NCBI GenBank assembly: GCA_002314605.1
Contig: DCGO01000053.1
Span: forward strand, 1 to 6,043
Length of the DNA: 6,043 nt
Direction: 5' to 3'
Origin: Lentisphaeria bacterium UBA1776
GTDB taxonomy: Bacteria; Verrucomicrobiota; Lentisphaeria; Victivallales; Victivallaceae
The notes beneath the pieces are model-generated. The model worked only from the letters and a program-made list of their open reading frames with translations. It ran no database searches and was not told the origin of the DNA. Shown one piece after another: positions 1-6,008 of the stretch (the first letter of the stretch is position 1; each line of letters begins with the position of its first letter). A program made the position numbers and the translations under genes.

Positions 1-55
1 GCTGAATACCGAATAATTTACCGCTCACACGCCTCACAAAACTTCTGAAATCCAT
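1..55 (-). CDS. 5' fragment of an unidentified gene downstream of fabF, running off the left edge
   Basis: Reading leftward, an ATG at 55-53 follows a very strong Shine-Dalgarno AAGGAGG (66-60) with a 4-nt spacer. The 18 codons that follow are open to the window edge and read MDFRSFVRRVSGKLFGIQ. The gene lies 102 nt beyond the fabF stop on the same strand, so it may be the third gene of the fabH-fabF transcript. I see no clear promoter or U-tract terminator in the 56-157 gap. The visible N-terminus is basic and has no signal peptide or recognisable motif, so I assign no function. The call rests mainly on the ribosome binding site and the open frame. Confidence 0.6.
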   Translation of the reverse strand, partial: MDFRSFVRRVSGKLFGIQ

Positions 56-157
56 TTTTCCTCCTTGCAGAGATACCTTTCCAACCGGACTCTTCAGCCA
101 CAGATACAGGCCCCCTTCAACTCCTTTTCACGCATCCCAGGCTGAAATCCGCAGAGA

Positions 158-1411
158 TCACTCGAATTTCCGGTACAGCACCACCGCATTGTGGCCTCCA
201 AACCCCAGATTGTTGTTCGCGGCAATGCGGACCTCCCTCCGGCGGGCCGTGTTCGGCGTAATATCCAGATCACACTCCGGATCCGGCGTCTCATAATTGA
301 TGGTCGGCGGAATGATGCCCGTCTCAATGGCCTTCATGCAGAAAATACTCTCCAGCGCCCCGGCAGCCCCCAAAGCGTGCCCGGTGGCCCCTTTGGTACT
401 GCTGATGGATACCCTCTTGACCGCATCCCCAAAGACCTTCTTGATGGCGATGGTCTCGTATTTGTCATTCAATGCAGTACTGGTGCCGTGGGCATTGATA
501 TAGTCAATATCCTCCGGACCGATCCCGGCATGACCCATGGCGATCCGGAAGGCCTCCGCATCCCCCTCCCCCTCGGGATCCGGGCTGGTAATGTGATACC
601 CGTCTCCGGTAGCCCCGTAGCCGATGACTTCACACAGAATATGCGCCCCCCGCCGGCGTGCGTGTTCCAGCTCCTCCAGCACAACCACCCCGGCCCCTTC
701 CGAAGGCACAAACCCGTCCCGATTCAGATCAAAAGGACGGCTGGCATGCTGGGGATCATCGTTGCGGGTGCTCAGGGCCTTGAGGGCATTGAACCCGCTG
801 ACGCAGAGCTCCTGGATGGAAGCCTCCGCCCCGCCGGCAAGCATGATATCGGCATCCTGCCGCCTGATGATGTGAAACGCCTCCCCAATGGAGTGACACC
901 CCGATGCACAGGCGGAAACCACCCCGAAATTGGGCCCCTTGAGTCCGTAGCGGATGGAAATGTGCCCGGAGGCCATGTCGATGATCATTTTCGGAATGAC
1001 AAACGGCGCGATCCGTCCGGGCCCCCGCCGCACCAGAGTTTTTGAAGCTTCCATCATCTCACTGAGTCCGCCGATCCCGCTGGAAACAATGCTCCCGATC
1101 CTTTTGACATTCAACCCGGCTGCTGCCGGATCCGGAGACAGTCCGGCCATGGCCATCGCCTCATCGGCAGCCGCCACCGCCAGCTGGACAAACCGGTCAA
1201 GATGCCGGGCCTCCTTTTCCGGAAAGTACTTCAGAGGATCAAATCCCGGAATTTCACCACCGATGTGCGTTTTGAACTCGGCAGTATCAAATTGCGTGAT
1301 CTGCCCGATACCGCACTTTCCGGCAATCAGATTTTCCCAGATTGTATCAACACCGATCCCCAGACAGCACAACGCACCGTACCCGGTGACAACCACTCGT
1401 CTTTCCAACAT
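158..1411 (-). CDS. fabF: beta-ketoacyl-ACP synthase II (KAS II, FabF)
   Basis: This cytoplasmic thiolase-fold enzyme condenses malonyl-ACP with a growing acyl-ACP in type II fatty-acid elongation. The 417-residue product is close to the usual FabF length (about 410-415). The nucleophilic Cys168 lies in SACASG. The two catalytic histidines are His308 (NAHGTS) and His345 (GATGHALGAAG), with Lys340 in SSTKG. The C-terminal GFGGHN (403-408) carries the gating Phe404. The blocks RPFDLNRDGF (225-234) and AGGAEASI (192-199) are also family-typical. I chose ATG 1411 because GAGGAG (1423-1418) sits 6 nt upstream. A frame extension to TTG at 1432 would overlap the fabH stop and lacks support. The start is 14 nt from the fabH stop, so the two genes are almost certainly co-transcribed. 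One oddity is that the N-terminal segment, often a proline-containing SPLG or TPIG-like turn, reads ALCCLG (13-18). Polyketide or FabB-type synthases are relatives, but length and motifs favour FabF. Confidence 0.95.
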   Translation of the reverse strand: MLERRVVVTGYGALCCLGIGVDTIWENLIAGKCGIGQITQFDTAEFKTHIGGEIPGFDPLKYFPEKEARHLDRFVQLAVAAADEAMAMAGLSPDPAAAGLNVKRIGSIVSSGIGGLSEMMEASKTLVRRGPGRIAPFVIPKMIIDMASGHISIRYGLKGPNFGVVSACASGCHSIGEAFHIIRRQDADIMLAGGAEASIQELCVSGFNALKALSTRNDDPQHASRPFDLNRDGFVPSEGAGVVVLEELEHARRRGAHILCEVIGYGATGDGYHITSPDPEGEGDAEAFRIAMGHAGIGPEDIDYINAHGTSTALNDKYETIAIKKVFGDAVKRVSISSTKGATGHALGAAGALESIFCMKAIETGIIPPTINYETPDPECDLDITPNTARRREVRIAANNNLGFGGHNAVVLYRKFE

Positions 1412-1425
1412 AAATATCTCCTCGT

Positions 1426-2406
1426 TTACCAACGGATCAATTCTGCGGCCCAGGTCAATCCGGCACCGAATGCGGCAGTCAGCACCAGATCTCCGCGCTT
1501 CAGCTGCCCCGAACGGTTCAGTTCATCCAGACAGATGCCGATGGAGGCGGATGAGGTATTGCCGAACCGCGCCACATTGCGGTAGATCCGTTCGCTGATC
1601 CCCAGACGCTCGGCCACAGAGCTGATGATCCGGTCATTGGCCTGATGGGGGATCGCCCACCGGATATCTTCCGGCGTGACCCCGGTCCGGTCAAGGACCT
1701 TGCGGCAGGCGCTGCTCATGGCGGAAACCGCCATCTGATACGTCTTGGGACCGTTCATCGTAATACTGTTCAAATGCTGTACGATCCCCTCCTGCGTGGG
1801 GGGACATGCGCTGCCGAAACCTGGGATCTTCAGGAATTCGGCATTGCGCCCGTCAGCGCTGATCTCCCCGGCCACATAAAAATCCTCCCCGGCAGCAGGA
1901 TCGACCTGGATCACCAGCGCCGAGGCCGCATCGCCGAAGAGCACACAGGTGCTGCGGTCCGTCCAATTGACCACACCGGAAAGTTTGTCGCCGCCAATAA
2001 GCAGCGCGGTCTTCCGGTGACCGGACGCAAGCATCCCGTGGACCAGATCAATTCCATAGAGGAGCCCCGTACAGGCCGCTTCGATGTCAAAGCACATGCA
2101 CGGCGGGATCCCCAGCTTCCGCTGCACGATCGTCGCCGTGGGCGGAGTGGGCATATCCGGAGTCACCGTCGAAACGATCACCAGATCAATCTCTTCCGGC
2201 GTGATCCCCGCCGACAGGATCGCCCGAAGCCCGGCCTGAGCCGCCAAGTCCGACGTGGCCGTTTCCGGGCCGGCGATATGCCGCTCACGGATCCCTGTCC
2301 GGGAAACGATCCACTCATCCGATGTATCCACCATCTTTTCCAGATCGGAATTCGTGAGAACCCGTTCCGGCACGTAACAGCCGGTGCCTTTGATCACAAT
2401 ACCCAT
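1426..2406 (-). CDS. fabH: beta-ketoacyl-ACP synthase III (KAS III, FabH)
   Basis: FabH starts type II fatty-acid synthesis in the cytoplasm by condensing an acyl-CoA (acetyl-CoA in most bacteria) with malonyl-ACP. The 326-residue product is of typical length. The catalytic triad is complete: Cys112 in EAACTG, His254 in PHQAN and Asn283 in FGNTSSAS. The N-terminus has the family signature TSDEWIVSRTGIRER (28-42), and the C-terminus has the glycine-rich FGAGLTWAA (313-321). Start ATG 2406 follows GGAAGG (2420-2415) at 8 nt. The gene is first in a leftward unit with fabF and has its own promoter and a hairpin-bearing leader. Common fatty-acid cluster partners such as plsX, fabD, fabG and acpP are absent on the visible side. 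The primer preference (straight or branched chain) cannot be read from the sequence by eye. Confidence 0.96.
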   Translation of the reverse strand: MGIVIKGTGCYVPERVLTNSDLEKMVDTSDEWIVSRTGIRERHIAGPETATSDLAAQAGLRAILSAGITPEEIDLVIVSTVTPDMPTPPTATIVQRKLGIPPCMCFDIEAACTGLLYGIDLVHGMLASGHRKTALLIGGDKLSGVVNWTDRSTCVLFGDAASALVIQVDPAAGEDFYVAGEISADGRNAEFLKIPGFGSACPPTQEGIVQHLNSITMNGPKTYQMAVSAMSSACRKVLDRTGVTPEDIRWAIPHQANDRIISSVAERLGISERIYRNVARFGNTSSASIGICLDELNRSGQLKRGDLVLTAAFGAGLTWAAELIRW

Positions 2407-2447
2407 AAAAAATTCCTTCCATTGTCCGTATCCGGCAGTGCAGCCGC

Positions 2448-2477
2448 AAAAAGCGGACCGGTGAAAGCACCGGACCG
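2448..2477 (-). terminator. terminator- or attenuator-like hairpin in the fabH leader
   Basis: On the minus strand a GC-rich stem forms from CCGGTG (2473-2468), loop CTTT, and CACCGG (2463-2458). A T-T mismatch and three further pairs (CGG with CCG) extend it to 2477-2454. CTTTTT (2453-2448) follows directly, as in a short intrinsic terminator. There is no T-run on the other side, so the orientation is leftward. It lies between the predicted fabH promoter and the fabH start, about 42 nt before the ATG. It could therefore attenuate fabH or stop leftward read-through. The U-tract is short, so real termination is uncertain. Confidence 0.5.
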
Positions 2478-2526
2478 TCGAACCACATTATTTTTCCGGC
2501 AATCCCCGGGGGGCTCCCGGGTTCAT

Positions 2527-2554
2527 AATATACATCCTTATTCCGTCATTTCAA
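2527..2554 (-). promoter_or_regulatory. predicted sigma70-type promoter of fabH-fabF
   Basis: Leftward -35 TTGAAA (2554-2549), 16-nt spacer and -10 TATATT (2532-2527) match the consensus at 5 of 6 positions in both boxes. Transcription would begin near 2520 and give a leader of about 115 nt. The leader's extreme 5' end could fold into a CCCGGG/CCCGGG hairpin (2521-2505, loop AGCCC). The MATE gene promoter at 5839-5866 has identical boxes and spacing, which supports the call. Confidence 0.65.
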
Positions 2555-2613
2555 AAAAGAGTGCGCGATTTTCCCGCTTTGCATCGGACCGCACCCGGAA
2601 AATCACATCGCAG

Positions 2614-2627
2614 TTTTTCCGGAAAAA
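2614..2627. promoter_or_regulatory. perfect 14-bp palindrome, candidate operator
   Basis: TTTTTCCGGAAAAA is a perfect inverted repeat with no spacer, ending 3 nt before the -35 box of the amidohydrolase promoter. The left nine bases (TTTTTCCGG) recur at 2491-2499 in the fabH leader. Related half-sites GATTTTCC (2567-2574) and GGAAAATC (2597-2604) form a further 8-bp inverted repeat. The position suits a regulator binding site. CCGG is very common in this window, so chance is a serious alternative. No regulator gene is visible nearby. Confidence 0.35.
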
Positions 2628-2630
2628 ACC

Positions 2631-2658
2631 TTGACTTTCCTCAATCCGGCTGTACGGT
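2631..2658 (+). promoter_or_regulatory. predicted promoter of the amidohydrolase gene
   Basis: The -35 box TTGACT (2631-2636) matches the consensus at 5 of 6 positions. A 16-nt spacer leads to a weak -10, TACGGT (2653-2658, 3 of 6). A start near 2665 would give a short leader of about 23 nt that includes the AGGAGG ribosome binding site. The weak -10 next to a palindrome at 2614-2627 would fit an activated or regulated promoter, but this is inference. Confidence 0.45.
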
Positions 2659-2687
2659 AACTGCAACGCTTTTTCAGGAGGTGCGAT

Positions 2688-3473
2688 ATGACATTTGATC
2701 CGGCCGAATATGAAATCATTGACGCGCATACCCATCCCTTTCTGAATTTTCAGACAGGGTGTATCGGTGCTTACGGAAAACCGGAGACCATGGAGGAATT
2801 TGACTGCGAAATGCGGCGCCTCGGGATCCGGCGCTATGCAGGAGCCCCCCTCATGCGCAAAAAAAACACGGACTTCATCGACATCTGCCGGGTCAATGAA
2901 GATGCTCTGCGCATCCGCGACCGTTTTCCGGCCTACATTCCCGGGATCCATGTTCACGGAGGCTATCCGGAAGAGTCCTGCAAAGCACTCCATGAATTCC
3001 GGGAAAAAGAAGACATCCGCCTCATCGGCGAGGTGGTCCCCTACATCATGGGAACCGGAGAATACAATTCCCCCGGGATGCTGGAAATTCTGAAGGAAGC
3101 CGGAAAAATGGGGATGACCGTCAATTTTCACATGGGAGAGCGCGAAACCGTAGTCCCGGTCCTGGAGCAGTGTCCGGGGCTGAAGATCATTCTGGCCCAC
3201 CCCGGAGAGCCGGCTCAGGCCAAAGAACGCTTCGCATTTGTCCGGAAATACGAAAACCTCTATATGGACATTTCCGGCACCGGACTCTTCCGTTGGAACA
3301 TGCTCCGGTATGCCATCGACTGCTGCGGCGTTGAAAAAATGATCTTCGGGTCCGACATGCCCACCTGCAGCGCAGGGATGTTCCTCGGCGGCGTTTTCAG
3401 TGAACACCTGACCGAAGAGGAACGCAAACTTGTCCTCGCCGGAAATTTCAAGCGCCTGCTGGGACTCCAATAA
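2688..3473 (+). CDS. amidohydrolase family protein (Amidohydro_2 / COG2159 type metal-dependent TIM-barrel hydrolase)
   Basis: The 261-residue product is a compact metal-dependent hydrolase or decarboxylase of the amidohydrolase superfamily, probably cytoplasmic (no signal peptide or membrane segment). Metal-ligand candidates run in the expected order: DAHTHP with His14 and His16, Glu115 in IGEV, His148 in NFHMGE, His171 in LAHPGE, and Asp223 in IFGSDMP. The C-terminal GNFKRLLGL (252-260) is the usual end of COG2159 proteins. AGGAGG (2676-2681) lies 6 nt before ATG 2688, which fixes the start. The gene stands alone on the plus strand, divergent from fabH and convergent with the AEC permease gene. 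Relatives include decarboxylases and lactone or amide hydrolases, so the family is clear but the substrate is not, and the neighbours do not indicate one. Confidence 0.88.
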   Translation: MTFDPAEYEIIDAHTHPFLNFQTGCIGAYGKPETMEEFDCEMRRLGIRRYAGAPLMRKKNTDFIDICRVNEDALRIRDRFPAYIPGIHVHGGYPEESCKALHEFREKEDIRLIGEVVPYIMGTGEYNSPGMLEILKEAGKMGMTVNFHMGERETVVPVLEQCPGLKIILAHPGEPAQAKERFAFVRKYENLYMDISGTGLFRWNMLRYAIDCCGVEKMIFGSDMPTCSAGMFLGGVFSEHLTEEERKLVLAGNFKRLLGLQ

Positions 3474-3486
3474 CCGCCGGCAGGAG

Positions 3487-4404
3487 CTACAGGTAACAGC
3501 TCATCACCAAAGGCAGCGTCAGCAGGAAAAAGAGGGTCGATGCCACATTGAGGAGATTGGCATAGACGGCATCTCCGTGATAGACCTCCGCCATCAGCGT
3601 CAAAGTCGTTGCCGGCGGCGTTGTGACGGCAACGAGCGTGACCGCCAGAATGTTTTTTCCGTCATTCACCAGTCCGGCCAGACCGCTGTACTTGAAAACC
3701 GGCACGAGGATCAGGGGGATGATCACCAGCCTCAGCAGCACGACCATCCACCACTTCCGGTAGGTCGCAATGGCCGAAAGCCGGGTGCCGGACAGGAGCA
3801 TCCCGCAGATCAGCATGGTCAACGGCCCCACCATATCGGCGATCGAGTGCATGGCGTCCGAAACCGGCACCGGAAAACGGTACCGGATCAACAGGAGGAT
3901 CACCCCCACAAACACCGCAATGATATTGACGTTCAGAAAGGTCTTTTTCCAGTCAAAAGTCCGCCTTCTTTGCATCGCGACACGTCCGTGGCTCCAGATC
4001 AGAAACTGCTGCACCATGATATAGCAGCTGCTGTAGATCACATAGTTCCACCCCAGTATGACAACCACCAGCGGGATGGCGAGATTTCCGGCATTGGGAT
4101 AGATGACGGAAAGGGTCTCCACCTCATTGAAATGAAGCAGCTTCCGCATCATGGGAATCAGCAGAAAGAAAAAAATGTGGATCCCCGCGGCGGTACAGAG
4201 AGAAAAGATCATGCCGTTGCGGACGGTGTCCGTAAATTCCGTTTCAAAGGCCCGCAGAACCACGCAGGGAATGACCAGATACAGCGTAATGCGGGCAAGG
4301 CCGCCGGCATCTTCCTTGCGGATGATCTTCGTCTTCACCAGTGCAAAACCCGCCATCATGATGATGAAAAACGTGATCATTTTCGTGACCAGTACAGAAA
4401 TCAT
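3487..4404 (-). CDS. AEC-family transporter (auxin efflux carrier / malate-malonate permease type)
   Basis: This integral inner-membrane protein of about 305 residues has roughly ten hydrophobic segments (near 5-24, 37-53, 64-84, 100-118, 121-139, 160-175, 188-206, 219-238, 251-270 and 283-302). Family features include PNAGNLAIPL (103-112), GPLTMLICGMLLS (193-205) and the TTPPATT segment (261-267). Bacterial AEC members move organic anions such as malate or malonate, or remain uncharacterised. The substrate here is unknown. The gene follows the MATE exporter on the same strand and is probably translated from the same mRNA. The start is ambiguous. AGGAGG (4418-4413) is only 2 nt from ATG 4410 but 8 nt from ATG 4404, so I chose 4404 (MISVLVTK). 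Starting at 4410 adds two residues and leaves 13 nt to the MATE stop. Confidence 0.9.
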   Translation of the reverse strand: MISVLVTKMITFFIIMMAGFALVKTKIIRKEDAGGLARITLYLVIPCVVLRAFETEFTDTVRNGMIFSLCTAAGIHIFFFLLIPMMRKLLHFNEVETLSVIYPNAGNLAIPLVVVILGWNYVIYSSCYIMVQQFLIWSHGRVAMQRRRTFDWKKTFLNVNIIAVFVGVILLLIRYRFPVPVSDAMHSIADMVGPLTMLICGMLLSGTRLSAIATYRKWWMVVLLRLVIIPLILVPVFKYSGLAGLVNDGKNILAVTLVAVTTPPATTLTLMAEVYHGDAVYANLLNVASTLFFLLTLPLVMSCYL

Positions 4405-4423
4405 ATCCATGCCCTCCTTGCAC

Positions 4424-5812
4424 TCATTTTGCCGGAACTCCCTGCTGACGCACCGCCATACTCTGCAGGGGAAGAAGCTTGCGCTGCCAGATGCGCCAAA
4501 GCATATATCCGCTGAAAACGGTCACCAGAATCCACGAGACCGGATAGCCGATGAAGAGCATCGTAAATGTCCGGTGCAGCGGCAGCACCAGCCAGATCCA
4601 TAAGAGGCGGGTCCCGCACGCCCCCACCACGCTGGACAGGGAAGAAAGCATGGAGTACCCCAGCCCCCGCAGTGCCCCGCTGGTCACATCCATAAAGGCG
4701 CACAGAAAATACAGCGGAAAAAGAAGCCTCATCCGCAGCCAGCCCCACGCCAGCACCTCCGGGTCCCGGGTGAAGAGCGACAAAAGTTCCCGCCCCGTGA
4801 CAAGGAAGATCATCCCCGTCAGAAAACAGAAGAATGCCCCGCAGACGGCGCAGATCACAAAGGAGCGGAAGATCCGGTCATATTTTTTTCCTCCGTAATT
4901 CTGCCCCACAAAGGCAATGGTAGTCTGGTGATAGGCCGCCGAACTGATATACACCATGCCTTCCAGCGTCACTGTGGCGGCCGAGCCGGCCATGGCCATG
5001 GAGCCGAAAGAGTTGACCACCGAGTCGATGGTGAGATTGGAGATGCAGAAGGCGGAACTCTGCACCCCGGCAGGTACCCCTATTTTCAGGATCTCCCGGC
5101 ACATGTTCCACTCCGGTTTTGCCTGGCTCAGGACCAGACGGCAGCCTCCCCTGCTCCTGACCAGCGTCCGCACGATCAGCCCGGCTGCAAGCATGTGGGA
5201 GATCACAGTGGCAACGGCCACTCCCCCCACCGTCATACCGCAGACAATAACAAAAAAGAGATTCAGGACCACATTCACCACCCCGCTGATGACAAAAAAA
5301 TACAGGGGCCGCCGGGTATCTCCAACCGACCGGAGCACGGATGCACCGAAATTGCTCAGCATGATGAAAGGCGTGGCAAGGAAAAATATCCAGAGGTAAC
5401 AATAGGCTTCCGGCTGCACATTTTCCGGGATCCCGACCAGCCGGATCATGGGACGTGCGGCAAATTCGCCGGCAATCGTCAGCACGATCCCGCCGTAAAT
5501 TGCCAGACCGATGGAAGAGTGCACGCATTTGCGCATCCGGTGAAAGTCTCCGGCCCCGTAATACTGCGCCGTCAGTACACTGGTCCCGATGGTCAGCCCC
5601 CCGAAAACATGGATCACCAGACCGATGATATTGCCGGTGGAACCGATGGCCGCCAACGATTCATGGGCGGCAAAGCGGCCGATCACCACCATGTCCATGG
5701 CGTTGAAAGCCAGCTGGAGGATCATCATGGTCATCAGCGGGAGCGAATACCAGATGACTTTGCCTGTCAGCGGCCCCCGGCACATGTCCATCTCATACTT
5801 TTTACGGCCCAT
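4424..5812 (-). CDS. MATE family efflux transporter (multidrug / toxic compound extrusion)
   Basis: The 462-residue inner-membrane protein has the length and twelve-helix layout of MATE exporters, which expel cationic or other small compounds using a Na+ or H+ gradient. The N-terminal half begins GPLTGKVIWYSLPLM (13-27), continues with a helix carrying FNAMDMVVIGRF (36-47), and includes LRSVGDTRRPL (160-170). The C-terminal half repeats the fold with GVPAGVQSSAF (245-255), FVGQNYG (301-307) and SGALRGLGYS (378-387), the last matching the GDT segment of the first half. The tail is basic and cytoplasmic. I chose ATG 5812 because AAGGAG (5823-5818) lies 5 nt upstream. An open frame continues 48 codons further but passes through the predicted promoter, so it is not translated. 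It is the first gene of a two-gene unit with the AEC permease. The transported compound cannot be inferred. Confidence 0.93.
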   Translation of the reverse strand: MGRKKYEMDMCRGPLTGKVIWYSLPLMTMMILQLAFNAMDMVVIGRFAAHESLAAIGSTGNIIGLVIHVFGGLTIGTSVLTAQYYGAGDFHRMRKCVHSSIGLAIYGGIVLTIAGEFAARPMIRLVGIPENVQPEAYCYLWIFFLATPFIMLSNFGASVLRSVGDTRRPLYFFVISGVVNVVLNLFFVIVCGMTVGGVAVATVISHMLAAGLIVRTLVRSRGGCRLVLSQAKPEWNMCREILKIGVPAGVQSSAFCISNLTIDSVVNSFGSMAMAGSAATVTLEGMVYISSAAYHQTTIAFVGQNYGGKKYDRIFRSFVICAVCGAFFCFLTGMIFLVTGRELLSLFTRDPEVLAWGWLRMRLLFPLYFLCAFMDVTSGALRGLGYSMLSSLSSVVGACGTRLLWIWLVLPLHRTFTMLFIGYPVSWILVTVFSGYMLWRIWQRKLLPLQSMAVRQQGVPAK

Positions 5813-5838
5813 TGCATCTCCTTGAAAACGAGCGGAAT

Positions 5839-5866
5839 AATATACGCCTGAATCGTTTTTTTTCAA
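5839..5866 (-). promoter_or_regulatory. predicted sigma70-type promoter of the MATE-AEC operon
   Basis: Leftward -35 TTGAAA (5866-5861), 16-nt spacer and -10 TATATT (5844-5839) match the form of the fabH promoter exactly. The -35 leads into a run of eight A residues. The start site would be near 5832, giving a leader of about 20 nt that contains only the AAGGAG ribosome binding site. The arms CTTGAAAA (5821-5828) and TTTTCAAG (5860-5867) form an inverted repeat flanking the -10 box. Confidence 0.7.
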
Positions 5867-5949
5867 GCCCTCATGCCAGGATCCGCCGCCGGACCGGGAG
5901 TACGGTATGCACAGGATGCCGGAAATGTACGGAAAGGAGGCCGCAGGAT

Positions 5950-5978
5950 TTGACAAAAGAGAAGACCCGTGCTATCTT
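5950..5978 (+). promoter_or_regulatory. strong predicted promoter directed out of the right edge
   Basis: TTGACA (5950-5955) is a perfect -35. A 17-nt spacer leads to TATCTT (5973-5978), which matches the -10 consensus at 4 of 6 positions. Transcription would begin near 5985 and proceed rightward, divergent from the MATE-AEC operon. Only about 58 nt of the transcript are visible, so its product is unknown. Confidence 0.65.
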
Positions 5979-6008
5979 TCCCAACACAGAAAAAGCTATC
6001 ATGTATAG

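Noticed and set aside
94..135. A 13-codon frame (MREKELKGACICG) between fabF and the left-edge gene
   Set aside because: There is no Shine-Dalgarno before the ATG, and it is the tail of a longer antisense-style frame within fabF.
67..158. Direct repeat GCAGAGAT at 67-74 and 151-158
   Set aside because: Eight bases repeated once in a short gap is compatible with chance, and it has no associated mobile-element feature.
191..1045. A 284-codon plus-strand open frame inside fabF
   Set aside because: It is antisense to fabF, which has all catalytic motifs. There is no ribosome binding site and no recognisable product.
1412..1432. N-terminal extension of fabF to a TTG at 1432
   Set aside because: It would start inside the fabH stop region. 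The GAGGAG ribosome binding site at 1423-1418 is placed for ATG 1411, and the protein aligned by eye begins at MLERRVVVTG.
2488..2526. A 12-codon leader peptide (MNPGAPRGLPEK) upstream of fabH
   Set aside because: Its ATG sits at the edge of the predicted -10 box, before the likely transcription start, so it has no ribosome binding site on the mRNA.
1645..2634. A 329-codon plus-strand open frame across fabH and its leader
   Set aside because: It is antisense to a complete FabH, is arginine-rich, and has no family signature.
2538..3470. A 310-codon open frame on the minus strand across the amidohydrolase gene
   Set aside because: It mirrors a well-supported plus-strand enzyme with intact metal-binding motifs and a good ribosome binding site. 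The reverse product shows no family features.
3430..4515. A 361-codon open frame on the plus strand across the AEC permease gene
   Set aside because: It is antisense to a clear membrane transporter. Its product is rich in His, Gln, Arg and Asp with no recognisable domain, as expected from reverse-reading GC-biased codons. It overlaps the end of the amidohydrolase gene and lacks a start signal.
4928..5851. A 307-codon plus-strand open frame antisense to the MATE gene
   Set aside because: The product is low-complexity, rich in His, Gly and Asp, and is a shadow of the membrane protein gene on the other strand.
5907..6008. A short plus-strand frame of up to 33 codons with three in-frame ATGs upstream of the right edge
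   Set aside because: It runs straight through the TTGACA and TATCTT boxes, so it would lie mostly upstream of the transcription start. No ribosome binding site precedes any of its ATGs.
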